From the NCBI RefSeq assembly GCF_003576455.2, contig NZ_CP032869.1, forward strand, positions 1,302,001-1,366,000: 64,000 nucleotides of DNA, given 5' to 3'. Source of the stretch: Mucilaginibacter celer (GTDB lineage Bacteria > Bacteroidota > Bacteroidia > Sphingobacteriales > Sphingobacteriaceae). Under the pieces are notes generated by a model. That model did no database searches and had not been told where the DNA came from. It saw only the letters and a list, made by a program, of their open reading frames with translations. Of this stretch, positions 25,339-34,750 are shown in pieces; position 1 is the first letter of the stretch, and every line of letters starts with the position of its first letter. The position numbers were made by a program, and so were the translations under genes.

Positions 25339-26769
25339 ATGAAAAAAGTTTACTCATTTATATTATTCCTTTTATTATCGCTAACAGCGTATGCGGATGA
25401 TATAATTGATGTGGTGGCTAAAGATACCAACGAGGTTAATACCCTCAATACCACCGCTTACGCAAACAGGCTTACCAACCCCGAGCAAACCATTGAGGAT
25501 GCTACCAGGGCCCTGTCAATTTCAACCCGTCTTAATTATACCAATGGCATAGCCGAGGCTTACCGGGTTATTGGTATTGGCAAATACTACCTCGATCAGC
25601 CTGAAAAGGCAATGGAAAATTATCTCAACTCGCTTGCTTATTTTACCCGTGGCAATAACCTGCGCGGCGAGGCAAAAGTTTATAATAATATCGGGATCCT
25701 GTTTCGCGATCATGATTACGAGCGCTCGCTTAATTACCTGAAAAAATCGTTGGAGATAGCGCAAAAAATAAATGATGTAAAGCTCATGGGGTCGTTGTAC
25801 CTCAATATAGGTAACACGTACACCCGCAAAAATAATTTGTTCATGGCGCTTACGTACTATGACAAAAGTTTCCCGATATTTCAAAAACTGCAGGATTCGG
25901 TAAACCTCATCCAATGCCTTCAAAACAGGGGGGTAATTTATTTTAAGCTTAAAAATTATGATAAGGCACTGGATCTTTTGCTGCAAGCCAACGCCGGCGC
26001 CAAAGCCCGCGATTTGAACGAATCGGTGGCAAGTATCGATCTTACTCTTGCCGCATTATATGTTGCAAAGGTAGATTATGTGAATGCTGAAAAAATTGTA
26101 CAGGAAGGATCGGCTTATACGCAACTGGTTAAAGACCCCAAACTTGATTACGACTATCGCTACACCACCTACGAGCTGGAGCTTAAACGTAAAAATTACG
26201 GCCGTGCTTTAACCTTGCTCCGCGGCATCTACAGCCAGGACAGCGCTACTTATAAAACCAATGCATCAGCGCAAATGAACCTTGTTGAGGCCAAACGCCG
26301 CCAGGAAGAGCAGGTAAAAGAGAATGAGCGTATTGCCGAGAAACAGGCTTACGACAGATCGAAATTTTGGGCCGTAACCGTAGTGGCAGGTTTGTTACTG
26401 ATAGTGATAGGTTTGCTTATCAACAACGTAAAACGTAAAGCCAAAACAAATGCCCAGCTTACACTGCTTAACGGTGAAGTATCGCGGCAAAAGGATAACC
26501 TGGACAGGATTAATCATCACCTTGAAGAGATTATTGACGAGCGTACAAAGGATCTTCAATTAAAAAATAAAAAGCTTTCAGAGCATTCTTCGTACCTGTC
26601 GCACCAGATCAGGGGGCCTATTGCAACCTTGCGTGGCCTGATAAATCTTGAAAAAGAAGGCCTGGTTGACCAGGCCGAATGTTTGGATATGATGGATAAA
26701 TGCGTATCCGAAATTGATGAGAAGATTATCGAAATGAGTGATATGCTACACAATCCGCCACGTGTTTAA
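25339..26769 (+). CDS. TPR membrane protein with histidine-kinase phosphoacceptor helix but no ATPase domain
   Basis: A 476-residue protein: signal peptide (MKKVYSFILFLLLSLTAYA), a periplasmic stretch of TPR-type helices (about 40-310; for example GEAKVYNNIGILFRDHDYE and GSLYLNIGNTYTRKNNL), one transmembrane helix at about 344-365 (FWAVTVVAGLLLIVIGLL), a coiled coil, then a phosphoacceptor-like helix with His422 in LSHQIRGPIATLRGLINL (compare the H-box SHELRTPL). The protein ends about 55 residues later without N, G1 or G2 boxes, so it cannot phosphorylate itself. It is divergent from the DLGSAD operon. A role as sensor or phosphotransfer partner is inference. Confidence 0.8.
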   Translation: MKKVYSFILFLLLSLTAYADDIIDVVAKDTNEVNTLNTTAYANRLTNPEQTIEDATRALSISTRLNYTNGIAEAYRVIGIGKYYLDQPEKAMENYLNSLAYFTRGNNLRGEAKVYNNIGILFRDHDYERSLNYLKKSLEIAQKINDVKLMGSLYLNIGNTYTRKNNLFMALTYYDKSFPIFQKLQDSVNLIQCLQNRGVIYFKLKNYDKALDLLLQANAGAKARDLNESVASIDLTLAALYVAKVDYVNAEKIVQEGSAYTQLVKDPKLDYDYRYTTYELELKRKNYGRALTLLRGIYSQDSATYKTNASAQMNLVEAKRRQEEQVKENERIAEKQAYDRSKFWAVTVVAGLLLIVIGLLINNVKRKAKTNAQLTLLNGEVSRQKDNLDRINHHLEEIIDERTKDLQLKNKKLSEHSSYLSHQIRGPIATLRGLINLEKEGLVDQAECLDMMDKCVSEIDEKIIEMSDMLHNPPRV

Positions 26770-26799
26770 TTCAACCACATTAGCATATCATCTCATTCA

Positions 26800-27096
26800 T
26801 TAACTGAAATGAACCGGCAGACTTGAATGGATCTGCGCTTCAATAAGGCCAAGGTAAATACAGTAATACGCTATCATCTGCAAAACCAGCAACTGCCTGT
26901 GTTTATTATATCCCTGTGTTTCAAACGCCAAAGTTTCATCGCCAGCGGTAACAAAAAATCTCATCTCACCTTTGCGGGGCTTAAAGCGTGATTTTATTAA
27001 ATCAAAAGCCTTAACTTTTAACTTGCTGCCGGGATCGTGGATAACGCCATCGGTTAAAGTTTCGTTTTTAGATATGGAAATAAGATAATTTGACAT
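26800..27096 (-). CDS. Conserved-looking small protein, unknown function
   Basis: A 98-residue soluble protein without signal peptide. The N-terminal half is basic and beta-prone (KLKVKAFDLIKSRFKPRKGEM), then MRFFVTAGDETLAFETQG, and a helical C-terminal part (QLLVLQMIAYYCIYLGLIEAQ). I do not recognise a family. It is convergent with the TPR gene and upstream of a small XRE regulator on the same strand, but 130 bases or more separate them. It could be a chance ORF, though its composition is protein-like. Confidence 0.5.
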   Translation of the reverse strand: MSNYLISISKNETLTDGVIHDPGSKLKVKAFDLIKSRFKPRKGEMRFFVTAGDETLAFETQGYNKHRQLLVLQMIAYYCIYLGLIEAQIHSSLPVHFS

Positions 27097-27268
27097 AGGT
27101 ATAGTGTTTACTACAACACCCTTGTCACAATTTTTACACCAACTTGCTAAAATTCAGCCCTCAACAGTAAAATAGTAGATTTTGGAATGCCTTTGTCTTT
27201 GAAATTTTCGCAGCGTTAAATATTGTTAATTTATATTTAATAAATCAGAAAAATACGCAAGTCTGTTA

Positions 27269-27322
27269 TAGTGAACATTGTACACTATGCCGGAATTTTT
27301 CAGGGTACCCTCCGGCATAGTG
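27269..27322. repeat. Triple-arm palindrome ATAGTG / CACTATGCCGGA / TCCGGCATAGTG
   Basis: CACTATGCCGGA (27283-27294) and TCCGGCATAGTG (27311-27322) form a perfect 12-bp inverted repeat. ATAGTG at 27269 offers a competing partner. The right arm abuts the stop codon of the XRE gene. No T-run follows on either side, so it is more likely a regulatory or RNA-stability structure than a terminator. Confidence 0.6.
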
Positions 27323-27691
27323 TTACATCGCTACGCTCCTTTTATTGCGCAATTCTTCATAAAGTAAAATAACTTTACGCTGTAGGTTTGCAATTTCAGA
27401 TTCGCGGTCGATCAGTTTTTTCTGCGCGATGCTCAGGCTCGAAGGTTTCAGGTCGGCCTGCTCCACATCAAGGGCCAGCAGGTTTACCACGTTTACACCA
27501 AAAATGTTGGCAATCTGCTCCAGTCTCGACAGGTTAATGTCGGTAACGCCGGTTTCAATTTTTGAAAATGCAGGGATAGAAATGCCCAGGCGGTTAGCCA
27601 CATCTTCCTGGCTCCAGCCATGTTGATGACGCAGGGTACGGATGTTTTTACCAACTGATGTGTTAGTTCTCTTTTTTACAATATCACTCAT
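27323..27691 (-). CDS. XRE-family helix-turn-helix regulator
   Basis: A 122-residue DNA-binding protein. The HTH_3 domain spans about 14-68: VGKNIRTLRHQHGWSQEDVANRLGIS, seen as IRTLRHQHGWSQEDVANRLG then AFSKIETGVTDINLSRLEQIA, with the usual recognition helix. The remainder (about 85-118) is a heptad-like helix (LIDRESEIANLQRKVILLYEELR) probably used for dimerisation. Targets unknown; a palindrome sits right after its stop codon and it may regulate itself. Confidence 0.88.
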   Translation of the reverse strand: MSDIVKKRTNTSVGKNIRTLRHQHGWSQEDVANRLGISIPAFSKIETGVTDINLSRLEQIANIFGVNVVNLLALDVEQADLKPSSLSIAQKKLIDRESEIANLQRKVILLYEELRNKRSVAM

Positions 27692-27857
27692 ATCAATAAC
27701 TCAATAATAATTAGGAAAAGGGATATAATGAGAATCCAAACAGCATGCCATCATTAAATTACCTTTAAATTAGTGTTATAACGGCAATTTAATGATGGGG
27801 AATGTTTTAACGTGGGGAATGAATTCCTCAAAATCGGGATTTAACTGGTAGTTTATT

Positions 27858-30143
27858 TTATTGAATGATATAAAGCTTGGCAAACTTTAATAATAGTTGT
27901 TTCTGGCCAATCTCTTTAAAAAATATAGTGGCTTTAATATCCGGCTTATTACCCTCTAACGAGATCACCTTGCCGAAGCCGAAACGCTCGTGCTCAACCT
28001 CCATACCTACCTGCAGGTTTGAGGTATCCGATGGCTTAAAATTGGCCGAAGGCACGTGGGCTTTAGCCAGCATAGCCGTGGTTTTTACAGGGGCCTGGCT
28101 GGCGGGTTTAGGTTTGCTGAAAGTATCAGGTTGTTTATCACGGCTCCAGGCTTTGCGGTCATCGTCAAAACTGGCGTTGCTGTTTGTGGTTGGGCGCGCG
28201 GTATAGTCAAGCTCTAAAAACTTAGGGTCTATCTCATCTAAAAACCGGCTCGGTTCGCAGCTTATCAGCGTACCAAATTTAAAGCGCGATGTTGCATAAC
28301 TGATGTGTAGCTTGCTTTCGGCACGGGTAACAGCTACATAAAACAGGCGGCGCTCTTCTTCCAGGTCGCTGCGTGAGTTGAGCGACATTTGCGAGGGGAA
28401 CAGGTTCTCTTCCAGACCCACCACGTATACCTGCGGAAACTCGAGGCCTTTGGATGAGTGGATGGTCATGAGCGATACCGTGTCGGCATCCTTGTTTTTA
28501 TCGTTATCGTCGTTGGTTAAAAGAGCAACATCCTGCATGAAAATATCGAGGCCTTTTTCCTCAATATCCTCACGTTCCGAAAACTCTTTAATACCGTTTA
28601 AAAGTTCCTGGATATTTTCGTAACGGTTAAGTCCTTCAACTGATTTATCTTCGTAAAGATCTTTTAATAAACCCGAATGCTGGGCAATATAAAGGGCCGA
28701 TTCGTAAGCCGATTTGGTACGGGCCAGCACCTGGAAACTTTGGATCATGGTGGCAAATGTGCCTACCGCGCCCGATATTTTGCCCTCAAGATATTTGCCC
28801 GGCTCTACAATCACCTCCCAGGGTGTGATACCGTGCTGATCGGCCGCTACAATGATCTTATCAACCGAGGTATCGCCTATGCCGCGCTTAGGGTAATTGA
28901 TAACGCGTTTAAGCGCTTCCTCATCATTCGGGTTAAAGGTGAGCCTGAAATAGGCTATCAGGTCTTTAATTTCTTTACGTTGATAGAATGACAGTCCGCC
29001 ATATATTTTGTAAGGGATGCCCAGCTTGCGCAAAGCTTCCTCCATCGAACGGGATTGGGCATTGGTGCGGTACAGGATGGCAAAAGCACCCCATTTAAGC
29101 CCTTTTGAGCTGCGATCCTGCATAATGGCTTCGGCCACTATTTTGCCTTCTTCGTTATCGCTGAAGGCACGCATCACTTTTATTTTATCGCCGGCCTCTT
29201 TCTCCGAAAATACATTCTTTTTAAGCTGCTCTTTATTATTGCGGATGATGCTGTTGGCAACATTTACAATGTTTTGGGTTGAGCGGTAGTTTTGCTCCAA
29301 TTTAAACACCTTCAAATCGGGATAATCCTTCTCAAAATTGAGGATGTTTTGAATGTTGGCACCGCGGAAGGCGTAGATACTTTGCGCATCATCGCCCACA
29401 ACGCAAAGGTTTTCGTTAACGGCGGCCAGCTTTTTTACTATCAGGTACTGCGAAAAGTTGGTATCCTGATACTCATCCACCATCAGGTATTTAAACTTGT
29501 GCTGGTATTTGTTCAGCACATCGGGGTGCAGCTTAAGCAGTTCATTGGTTTTGTACAGCAAATCGTCAAAATCCATGGCACCGGCGCGGTAGCAGCGGGT
29601 GGCATACATCTCGTAAATTTTACCCATCTGCCCACGGCCGCTCGAAAAATCGTCGGCCTGGATCTGCTCGTTTTTATTATATTCCTGCCACGAGATCAGG
29701 TTGTTTTTTGATGCCGAGATGCGGTTCAGTACAAAGTTTACATTATACAGCTTATCATCCAGGTTCATTTCTTTTAAAACGGCCCTTAAAACGCTCTTGC
29801 TGTCATCAGTATCGTAAATGGTAAAGTTGCTCGGATAGCCAATTTTTTCGGCCTCTACACGCAAAATTTTGGCAAATACCGAGTGGAAAGTACCCATCCA
29901 AATATTTTTTGCCTCGGTGCCAACTACGTGCGTAATACGCTCGCGCATTTCGCGGGCGGCTTTGTTGGTAAAGGTAAGTACCAGTATATTAAATGAATCA
30001 ACACCCTTGCGTATCAGGTGCGCCACGCGATAGGTGATAACACGTGTTTTGCCCGATCCGGCACCGGCAATAATCATTACCGGCCCTTCAGTTTGTTCAA
30101 CCGCTGCCCTTTGTTCGGGGTTTAATCCCTGTAAGTAATCCAA
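27858..30143 (-). CDS. UvrD/PcrA-type SF1A DNA helicase
   Basis: A 761-residue 3'-5' helicase for repair and replication-conflict resolution. Walker A AGAGSGKT at 26-33, motif Ia VLTFTNKAAREMRERI, Walker B YLMVDEYQDTN, motif III GDDAQSIYAFRGA, motif IV EQNYRS, motif V SLMTIHSSKGLEFPQVYVVG and motif VI YVAVTRAE. The C-terminal 110 residues include a low-complexity linker and a Tudor-like end (VGMEVEHERFGFGKVISLEG), the RNA-polymerase-binding module of PcrA/UvrD. No nuclease domain, so not AddA/RecB. Confidence 0.93.
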   Translation of the reverse strand: MDYLQGLNPEQRAAVEQTEGPVMIIAGAGSGKTRVITYRVAHLIRKGVDSFNILVLTFTNKAAREMRERITHVVGTEAKNIWMGTFHSVFAKILRVEAEKIGYPSNFTIYDTDDSKSVLRAVLKEMNLDDKLYNVNFVLNRISASKNNLISWQEYNKNEQIQADDFSSGRGQMGKIYEMYATRCYRAGAMDFDDLLYKTNELLKLHPDVLNKYQHKFKYLMVDEYQDTNFSQYLIVKKLAAVNENLCVVGDDAQSIYAFRGANIQNILNFEKDYPDLKVFKLEQNYRSTQNIVNVANSIIRNNKEQLKKNVFSEKEAGDKIKVMRAFSDNEEGKIVAEAIMQDRSSKGLKWGAFAILYRTNAQSRSMEEALRKLGIPYKIYGGLSFYQRKEIKDLIAYFRLTFNPNDEEALKRVINYPKRGIGDTSVDKIIVAADQHGITPWEVIVEPGKYLEGKISGAVGTFATMIQSFQVLARTKSAYESALYIAQHSGLLKDLYEDKSVEGLNRYENIQELLNGIKEFSEREDIEEKGLDIFMQDVALLTNDDNDKNKDADTVSLMTIHSSKGLEFPQVYVVGLEENLFPSQMSLNSRSDLEEERRLFYVAVTRAESKLHISYATSRFKFGTLISCEPSRFLDEIDPKFLELDYTARPTTNSNASFDDDRKAWSRDKQPDTFSKPKPASQAPVKTTAMLAKAHVPSANFKPSDTSNLQVGMEVEHERFGFGKVISLEGNKPDIKATIFFKEIGQKQLLLKFAKLYIIQ

Positions 30144-30484
30144 AATCTTTTCCTCTTTGCTATGAGGCAGCGAAATTAAGGTTTTGGGGCGAAAGAGGGA
30201 AAGATATTTCGGAATTAGGATTGGGGATTTCGGATTTTTTTGTTTTTGGGATTACACCGATTATTGTTTGATTGCACCTATTTTGACCGTTGATTGTTAT
30301 GATTGCGTTGATTTCGCTGATTTTTCTTTCTTATCCTTGCGCTCATCTGTGATGAGTGCTTAATATGGGTTCGCGATTGTATCGCGTGTAGCCTGGCGGA
30401 TACTTTTTTATTTCCGATACTCCGGGCGCTTTATCTAAAATCTTAACATATAATTGGTGTTGGTTATTTAGCGCCCGGACAATC
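30144..30484. other. Intergenic region with iterated GATT words and an inverted repeat
   Basis: About 340 bases without a gene. 30200-30330 repeats GATT-type words (GGATTTCGGATTTT, GATTACACCGATTATTG, GATTGTTATGATTGCGTTGATTTCGCTGATT). 30421-30430 (TCCGGGCGCT) and 30470-30479 (AGCGCCCGGA) are a perfect 10-bp inverted repeat around 39 bases, just after the response-regulator stop. Confidence 0.5.
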
Positions 30485-30844
30485 TTAATTCAAAAACCTG
30501 TTAATCGTTTTCACCAGTTTATTCACATCAAAGGGTTTGGGCACAAAGGCATCGTAGCCAAAATTAACCAGTGCAATAGCTTGTTCATGATAGGCCGAGA
30601 TCAGGATAACCGGGATATGCCTTGTTTCTTCATTGCTTTTAATCAACTGGCAAATGCGGCCTCCGTTAAGGCCGGGTAGCATGTAATCGGTAAGTACCAG
30701 GTCGGGATTGTGGTTTTTTACCGAGGCAATGATATCATCGGTACGGCTTAGCGCAGTAACGTCAAAATTGTTAAACGTTAATACGGTTTCCAAAACTCTT
30801 AAAATTTCGGCATCGTCTTCAATAATGAGTATATTTTTTGGCAT
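30485..30844 (-). CDS. Single-domain response regulator
   Basis: A CheY-like receiver, 119 residues from the ATG at 30844 (MPKNILIIEDDAEI); an upstream GTG/ATG would add seven non-native residues. Acidic pocket EDD near residue 8, phosphoacceptor Asp in PDLVLTDYMLPG, conserved Ser in VILISAYHE and Lys in FVPKPFD. No output domain. No kinase is adjacent, so it probably takes phosphate from a kinase elsewhere. It could in principle serve one of the TPR kinases in this window, which is speculative. Confidence 0.88.
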   Translation of the reverse strand: MPKNILIIEDDAEILRVLETVLTFNNFDVTALSRTDDIIASVKNHNPDLVLTDYMLPGLNGGRICQLIKSNEETRHIPVILISAYHEQAIALVNFGYDAFVPKPFDVNKLVKTINRFLN

Positions 30845-31193
30845 ATTGGTAACGGTTAATTGCAAAATATAAGCCCCCTATTGGGTACTAATACCACAAA
30901 TAAACAAAATGTTTTATAATTAAAAATATTTCGAGGTGCTTAATTGGCTGGTTGAGGTTATAGCTAAATTACAACTATTTTGTTTATTAACAATAGGTTA
31001 TTATCATGTTTATTTGAAAATATATTGGTATTAATTTCTCAGATTGATAAAGTTTGATTAACCTGTAAAATTGCTTTAGCCCGAAATCCACGCTCCATTT
31101 TACTTTCGTACAGGCTTTTATCATTATAGATGCAACTCATTTGAAAAACAGGTGTCGTTTAGGGCAGATCTTTATAAAAAAATCACCCGCAAA

Positions 31194-32363
31194 ATGAAAA
31201 TCAAGCTTAACCTATTTTTTGTGCTGTTAACCGGTGTTGTATTTTTTGCCCGGCCGGTCCTGGCGCAATCAAACAGCAAAACTGAAGCCGACGACGCCAC
31301 GACGGTGAGCACCGCCCTTACGGATACATTGAGTAATGTGACGTTATTTCAGGTGCCGGCTGCGCCCGACGAGGTGTTAAAAAACATCAGCCTAACCCAG
31401 GGTGATGCCGAGATGCAAAATAAGATAGCCAACGGCGAAATAAAGCTTGCAACAAAAAAATACAGCAAAGTGTATGTGGCCAATAACCCGGATGCGCTGG
31501 CCATTGACAACCGTTTTGGCGAGGTGAAAATTAATACCTGGGATCGCAAGGAGTTTAAGGTAGAGGTACAAATAAACATTTATGCCGATAACCTGAGTGA
31601 TGCCCAAAGTTTTATGGATGTTGTTAACATAACCGATGGAAAAAAAGATGCCCTTGTGTCGTTTAAAACTATGATAGGCAACACCGGCACCAGCGACCGC
31701 CTTTTATGGAAAGGAGACAGCAAATCGCACCTGAAAAAAATCGAGATCAACTACCTTGTATATATGCCGTCAAAAAATGCCCTTAGTATCAACAACAACT
31801 ACGGCACCACAATTCTGCCCGATTTTGACGGCAGGCTCTCGCTCAATAATTTTTGCAGCGAGCTTAAGGCGCAAAAAATAAACAACCCGCTTAATGAAGT
31901 TAAGGTAACCTACGGCAACGCCAGTATTGAAAGCTTTAGCGGTACCCGGCTCGAAATTGCTTACGGCCACCTCCAGCTAAGCGATGCCAATAACCTGAAT
32001 GCCAACATCAGTTACGGCGAAGCACACATTGGCAGGTTATACTCATCGGCTAATATTAATATCAGGTTTGGCAGGGAGTTAAGCATAGGCAGCTTTGATA
32101 AAAAATTCAAAGCCCTTAATATTAATTCGAGCTATACTGGCCTCAAACTGGGCAAACTGAATGAACTTAATGCCAGTTACGACGTTACAACCAGCTACGG
32201 GGTTTTAAAACTCAACAATCCGCAGTTAAACTTTTTGGGTAAAACAAACAAGGATAATATTAACCTCAGCGCAGCAAAAAGCTATAAAGGCCAAGCAGGC
32301 AAAAGTAATACAACCTGCAGCATCGTCATCAAATCAAACTTCGGCCAGGTAAACCTTGATTAA
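31194..32363 (+). CDS. Secreted beta-repeat protein, DUF4097-like, unknown function
   Basis: 389 residues from the ATG at 31194 (MKIKLNLFFVLLTGVVF), which gives a clean signal peptide ending ARPVLAQ; an upstream GTG at 31152 is less likely. After about 100 residues the chain becomes a series of short beta strands with a recurring aromatic-Gly turn: NRFGEVKINTWD, NNYGTTILPDF, TYGNASIESF, AYGHLQLSD, SYGEAHIGRL, RFGRELSIGSF, SYGVLKLNN and NFGQVNLD. The spacing of about 20-25 residues suggests a beta-solenoid, as in DUF4097-type putative adhesins. Periplasmic or surface location is likely; the role is not known. Confidence 0.65.
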   Translation: MKIKLNLFFVLLTGVVFFARPVLAQSNSKTEADDATTVSTALTDTLSNVTLFQVPAAPDEVLKNISLTQGDAEMQNKIANGEIKLATKKYSKVYVANNPDALAIDNRFGEVKINTWDRKEFKVEVQINIYADNLSDAQSFMDVVNITDGKKDALVSFKTMIGNTGTSDRLLWKGDSKSHLKKIEINYLVYMPSKNALSINNNYGTTILPDFDGRLSLNNFCSELKAQKINNPLNEVKVTYGNASIESFSGTRLEIAYGHLQLSDANNLNANISYGEAHIGRLYSSANINIRFGRELSIGSFDKKFKALNINSSYTGLKLGKLNELNASYDVTTSYGVLKLNNPQLNFLGKTNKDNINLSAAKSYKGQAGKSNTTCSIVIKSNFGQVNLD

Positions 32364-32383
32364 AAATAAAAGATCAAAATAAA

Positions 32384-32414
32384 AAGGCGATGAGCTCAAA
32401 CACTCATCGCCTTT
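32384..32414 (+). terminator. Terminator of the beta-repeat protein gene
   Basis: AAAGGCGATGAG pairs with CTCATCGCCTTT across an 8-base loop, 21 bases after the stop codon, followed by an AT-rich stretch. Confidence 0.75.
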
Positions 32415-32423
32415 AAAAATTTC

Positions 32424-32524
32424 CTCTAATCTCTAATCTCTAATCTCTAATCTCTAATCTCTAATCTCTAATCTCTAATCTCTAATCTCTAATCTCTAAT
32501 CTCTAATCTCTAATCTCTAATCTC
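32424..32524. repeat. Heptanucleotide tandem repeat (TAATCTC), about 14 copies
   Basis: Near-perfect direct 7-bp repeats, about 101 bases. The last copy overlaps the stop codon of the minus-strand M1 peptidase gene. Unlike the other gap repeats it has no complementary arm. Copy number may vary by slippage. Confidence 0.9.
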
Positions 32525-34487
32525 ATTCCCCCCTGTAAACATTATTCCTCAGGTTAACATCCGGGAGTTGATGTTCAGGATCAATTTCGATGGTTTTGAT
32601 TATTGATGTCGATGGATATTTAAATTTCCAAACCCCGTCGCGTTGCCAGATGTTTACCGGCAGGTGAATGGTTTCTACTTTGCCATTGGCCTGGGTAATT
32701 TTCAAATTAACCGGCATGGCCATTTTTTCGTTATTGCTGAGTGTAATTACGGCACCTTCGGATGGCGTATCCTTTAGGTAGGTAACGGATGTCACAGCCT
32801 GGTCCAGTTTCCAGGTAGTGAAAAACCACGATTTCCAGAACCAGTTGAGGTCTTCGCCGGTGGCATCGTTCATGGCGCGGAATAAATCGTAAGGCAGCGG
32901 GTGCTTAAATGCCCAGTTTTTAACATACTCGCGCAGGGCGTAATCAAAACGCTCGGGGCCTACTACTACGTTGCGCAGGATATCTAAACCTAAAGCTGTT
33001 TTAACATAGTATTGCCCGTAATCGTTAAGACCTATAGCTTCGGGAGCCGTCATGAGCGGATCGGCACTGTTGCGGTAACCGGCCAGGATATTTTGTGCCG
33101 AGTTGCCTTTTTCGGCGTACTCGCCTTTGTTAAATTCCTTACTGGCGTATTCGTTAATAAAAGTGTTAAAACCTTCGTCCATCCACATGTACTTACGTTC
33201 GTTCGATCCTACAATCATCGGGAACCAGTTGTGGCCTATCTCGTGGGTAACATCGCCCCAAAGTTGCCCGTTTTTCAGGTTGCTGAGGCAGAAGATAGCC
33301 CCCGGGTATTCCATACCCAAAGCCACACCCGATACGTTTACTGCCGAATTCCAGGGATATTCAAAATATAAATTCGAATAGATCTCCATACTGTTTTTCA
33401 GGTACTCGGTTGACCGGCCCCAGGCATCAGAGCCCGAACTTTCAATAGGGTAAGCTGATTGTGCAATACCCTTGCGGCCCGAAGGGAAGTTAACCCTTGC
33501 TGCATCCCATATAAATGCATCCGAAGCGCCCCAGGCAATATCGCGGGTGTTCTGCATTTTAAAATGCCAGGTTAATGTACCTTTAAACGGACGGGTTGAA
33601 CCTTTGCCAACTTCGCCTGCGCTAATGATGGTTACGGTTTTATCACTGTTGCGGGCCTCTTCCAATCTTTTTAACTGGGTAGGGGTAAGCACCTCTTCGG
33701 GGTTTTGCAAATCGCCCGAGCCTACTACAATTTTATTGGCAGGTGCAGTGATGTAATAATCAAAATCGCCGTACTCGCAGTAAAATTCGCCTAAGCCCAT
33801 GTAGGGTAGGGTGTTCCAGCCTTCGGCATCATCATAAACACACATACGTGGGTACCATTGTGCAATTTCGTAAACGTAGCCCTGTTTAAACTTTTTGCGG
33901 CCCATGCGGTCGGCACCGTAAAAGGGAATGGCAAAGTCATAGTTCACCTTTACCTCAATTTTTTCGCCTTTGCCCTCCATAGGAGTGTTGAGGCGCAGTT
34001 GCATCCGGGCATCGGTTATTACAGGTTCAACTTTATAGGTCTCGCCTTTATAGGTAACATTAACCGAGGCAATATGGTAACCACCGCGACTAAAGCCCCG
34101 CACATCAAACCTATCGCCCGAGATTGGTGTGGTGGCTGCCCCGCGCGAATCAGGCTTAAACAGGTTCTGATCAAGTTGCAGCCACAGGTAATCCAGTTTA
34201 TCGGGACTGTTGTTGGTATAAGTGATGGTAACCTCGCCGGTAATGGTGGTATCCTTACCCTCGTTAAGGGCGGCTTTAATCTGGTAATCGGCGCGGTTTT
34301 GCCAGTAGGCTGGTGAAGGTTTGCCGGCTGCCGAGCGTGTGCCCCCGGCTGTAACCGGCCAGGTAATTGGGCCGAACAGATCCTGGTGGTTGTATACGGC
34401 CGTATCAGCGCTTTGGGCCGATGCCTTTTGCGTTAAAGTCAGCAAAACTACAGCGCATAGTAAATAATTCAGTTTTAAACAGTGCAT
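32523..34487 (-). CDS. M1-family zinc metallopeptidase (aminopeptidase-like), exported
   Basis: 654 residues from the ATG at 34487, which gives a good signal peptide ([18 protein letters not shown]...ASAQ); an ATG at 34514 adds nine residues. Zinc site HEIGHNWFP near residue 414, with the third ligand Glu in [13 protein letters not shown] 18 residues on. GMEYPG in front replaces the usual GAMEN exopeptidase motif, so the substrate range may differ from classical aminopeptidases. The N-terminal beta-domain ([20 protein letters not shown]) is typical of Bacteroidetes M1 members. The stop codon lies inside the TAATCTC repeat. Confidence 0.88.
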   Translation of the reverse strand: MHCLKLNYLLCAVVLLTLTQKASAQSADTAVYNHQDLFGPITWPVTAGGTRSAAGKPSPAYWQNRADYQIKAALNEGKDTTITGEVTITYTNNSPDKLDYLWLQLDQNLFKPDSRGAATTPISGDRFDVRGFSRGGYHIASVNVTYKGETYKVEPVITDARMQLRLNTPMEGKGEKIEVKVNYDFAIPFYGADRMGRKKFKQGYVYEIAQWYPRMCVYDDAEGWNTLPYMGLGEFYCEYGDFDYYITAPANKIVVGSGDLQNPEEVLTPTQLKRLEEARNSDKTVTIISAGEVGKGSTRPFKGTLTWHFKMQNTRDIAWGASDAFIWDAARVNFPSGRKGIAQSAYPIESSGSDAWGRSTEYLKNSMEIYSNLYFEYPWNSAVNVSGVALGMEYPGAIFCLSNLKNGQLWGDVTHEIGHNWFPMIVGSNERKYMWMDEGFNTFINEYASKEFNKGEYAEKGNSAQNILAGYRNSADPLMTAPEAIGLNDYGQYYVKTALGLDILRNVVVGPERFDYALREYVKNWAFKHPLPYDLFRAMNDATGEDLNWFWKSWFFTTWKLDQAVTSVTYLKDTPSEGAVITLSNNEKMAMPVNLKITQANGKVETIHLPVNIWQRDGVWKFKYPSTSIIKTIEIDPEHQLPDVNLRNNVYRGE

Positions 34488-34750
34488 CTTAAATTTTTGA
34501 TAATAAGGGGGCAAATAAAACGAAATAATTTGTGAGTTTGATAATTTAGGACGCTATATGTTAATTGTTTTGACTTATCTCAATTATGAAGCTTAATAGC
34601 TATCAGCAATTTTTTTAGCTCACCAGGTGGTAGGGCCGCTAAGGGAGCGTTTACGCTTAATGTGTTTATAATAAGTATTTTTAGATTTTTAAAAGGATAC
34701 TGCTAATTTTATTACCGCAAATCCGAATAATTTTATCCTGGACTAATTTC

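Noticed and set aside
25215..25400. Plus-strand 61-residue ORF overlapping the TPR gene start
   Set aside because: Overlaps the signal peptide of the real gene in another frame and lies in AT-rich promoter DNA.
32424..32524. CRISPR or telomere-like array
   Set aside because: Direct 7-bp repeats without spacers in the middle of a chromosome segment: a simple-sequence repeat.
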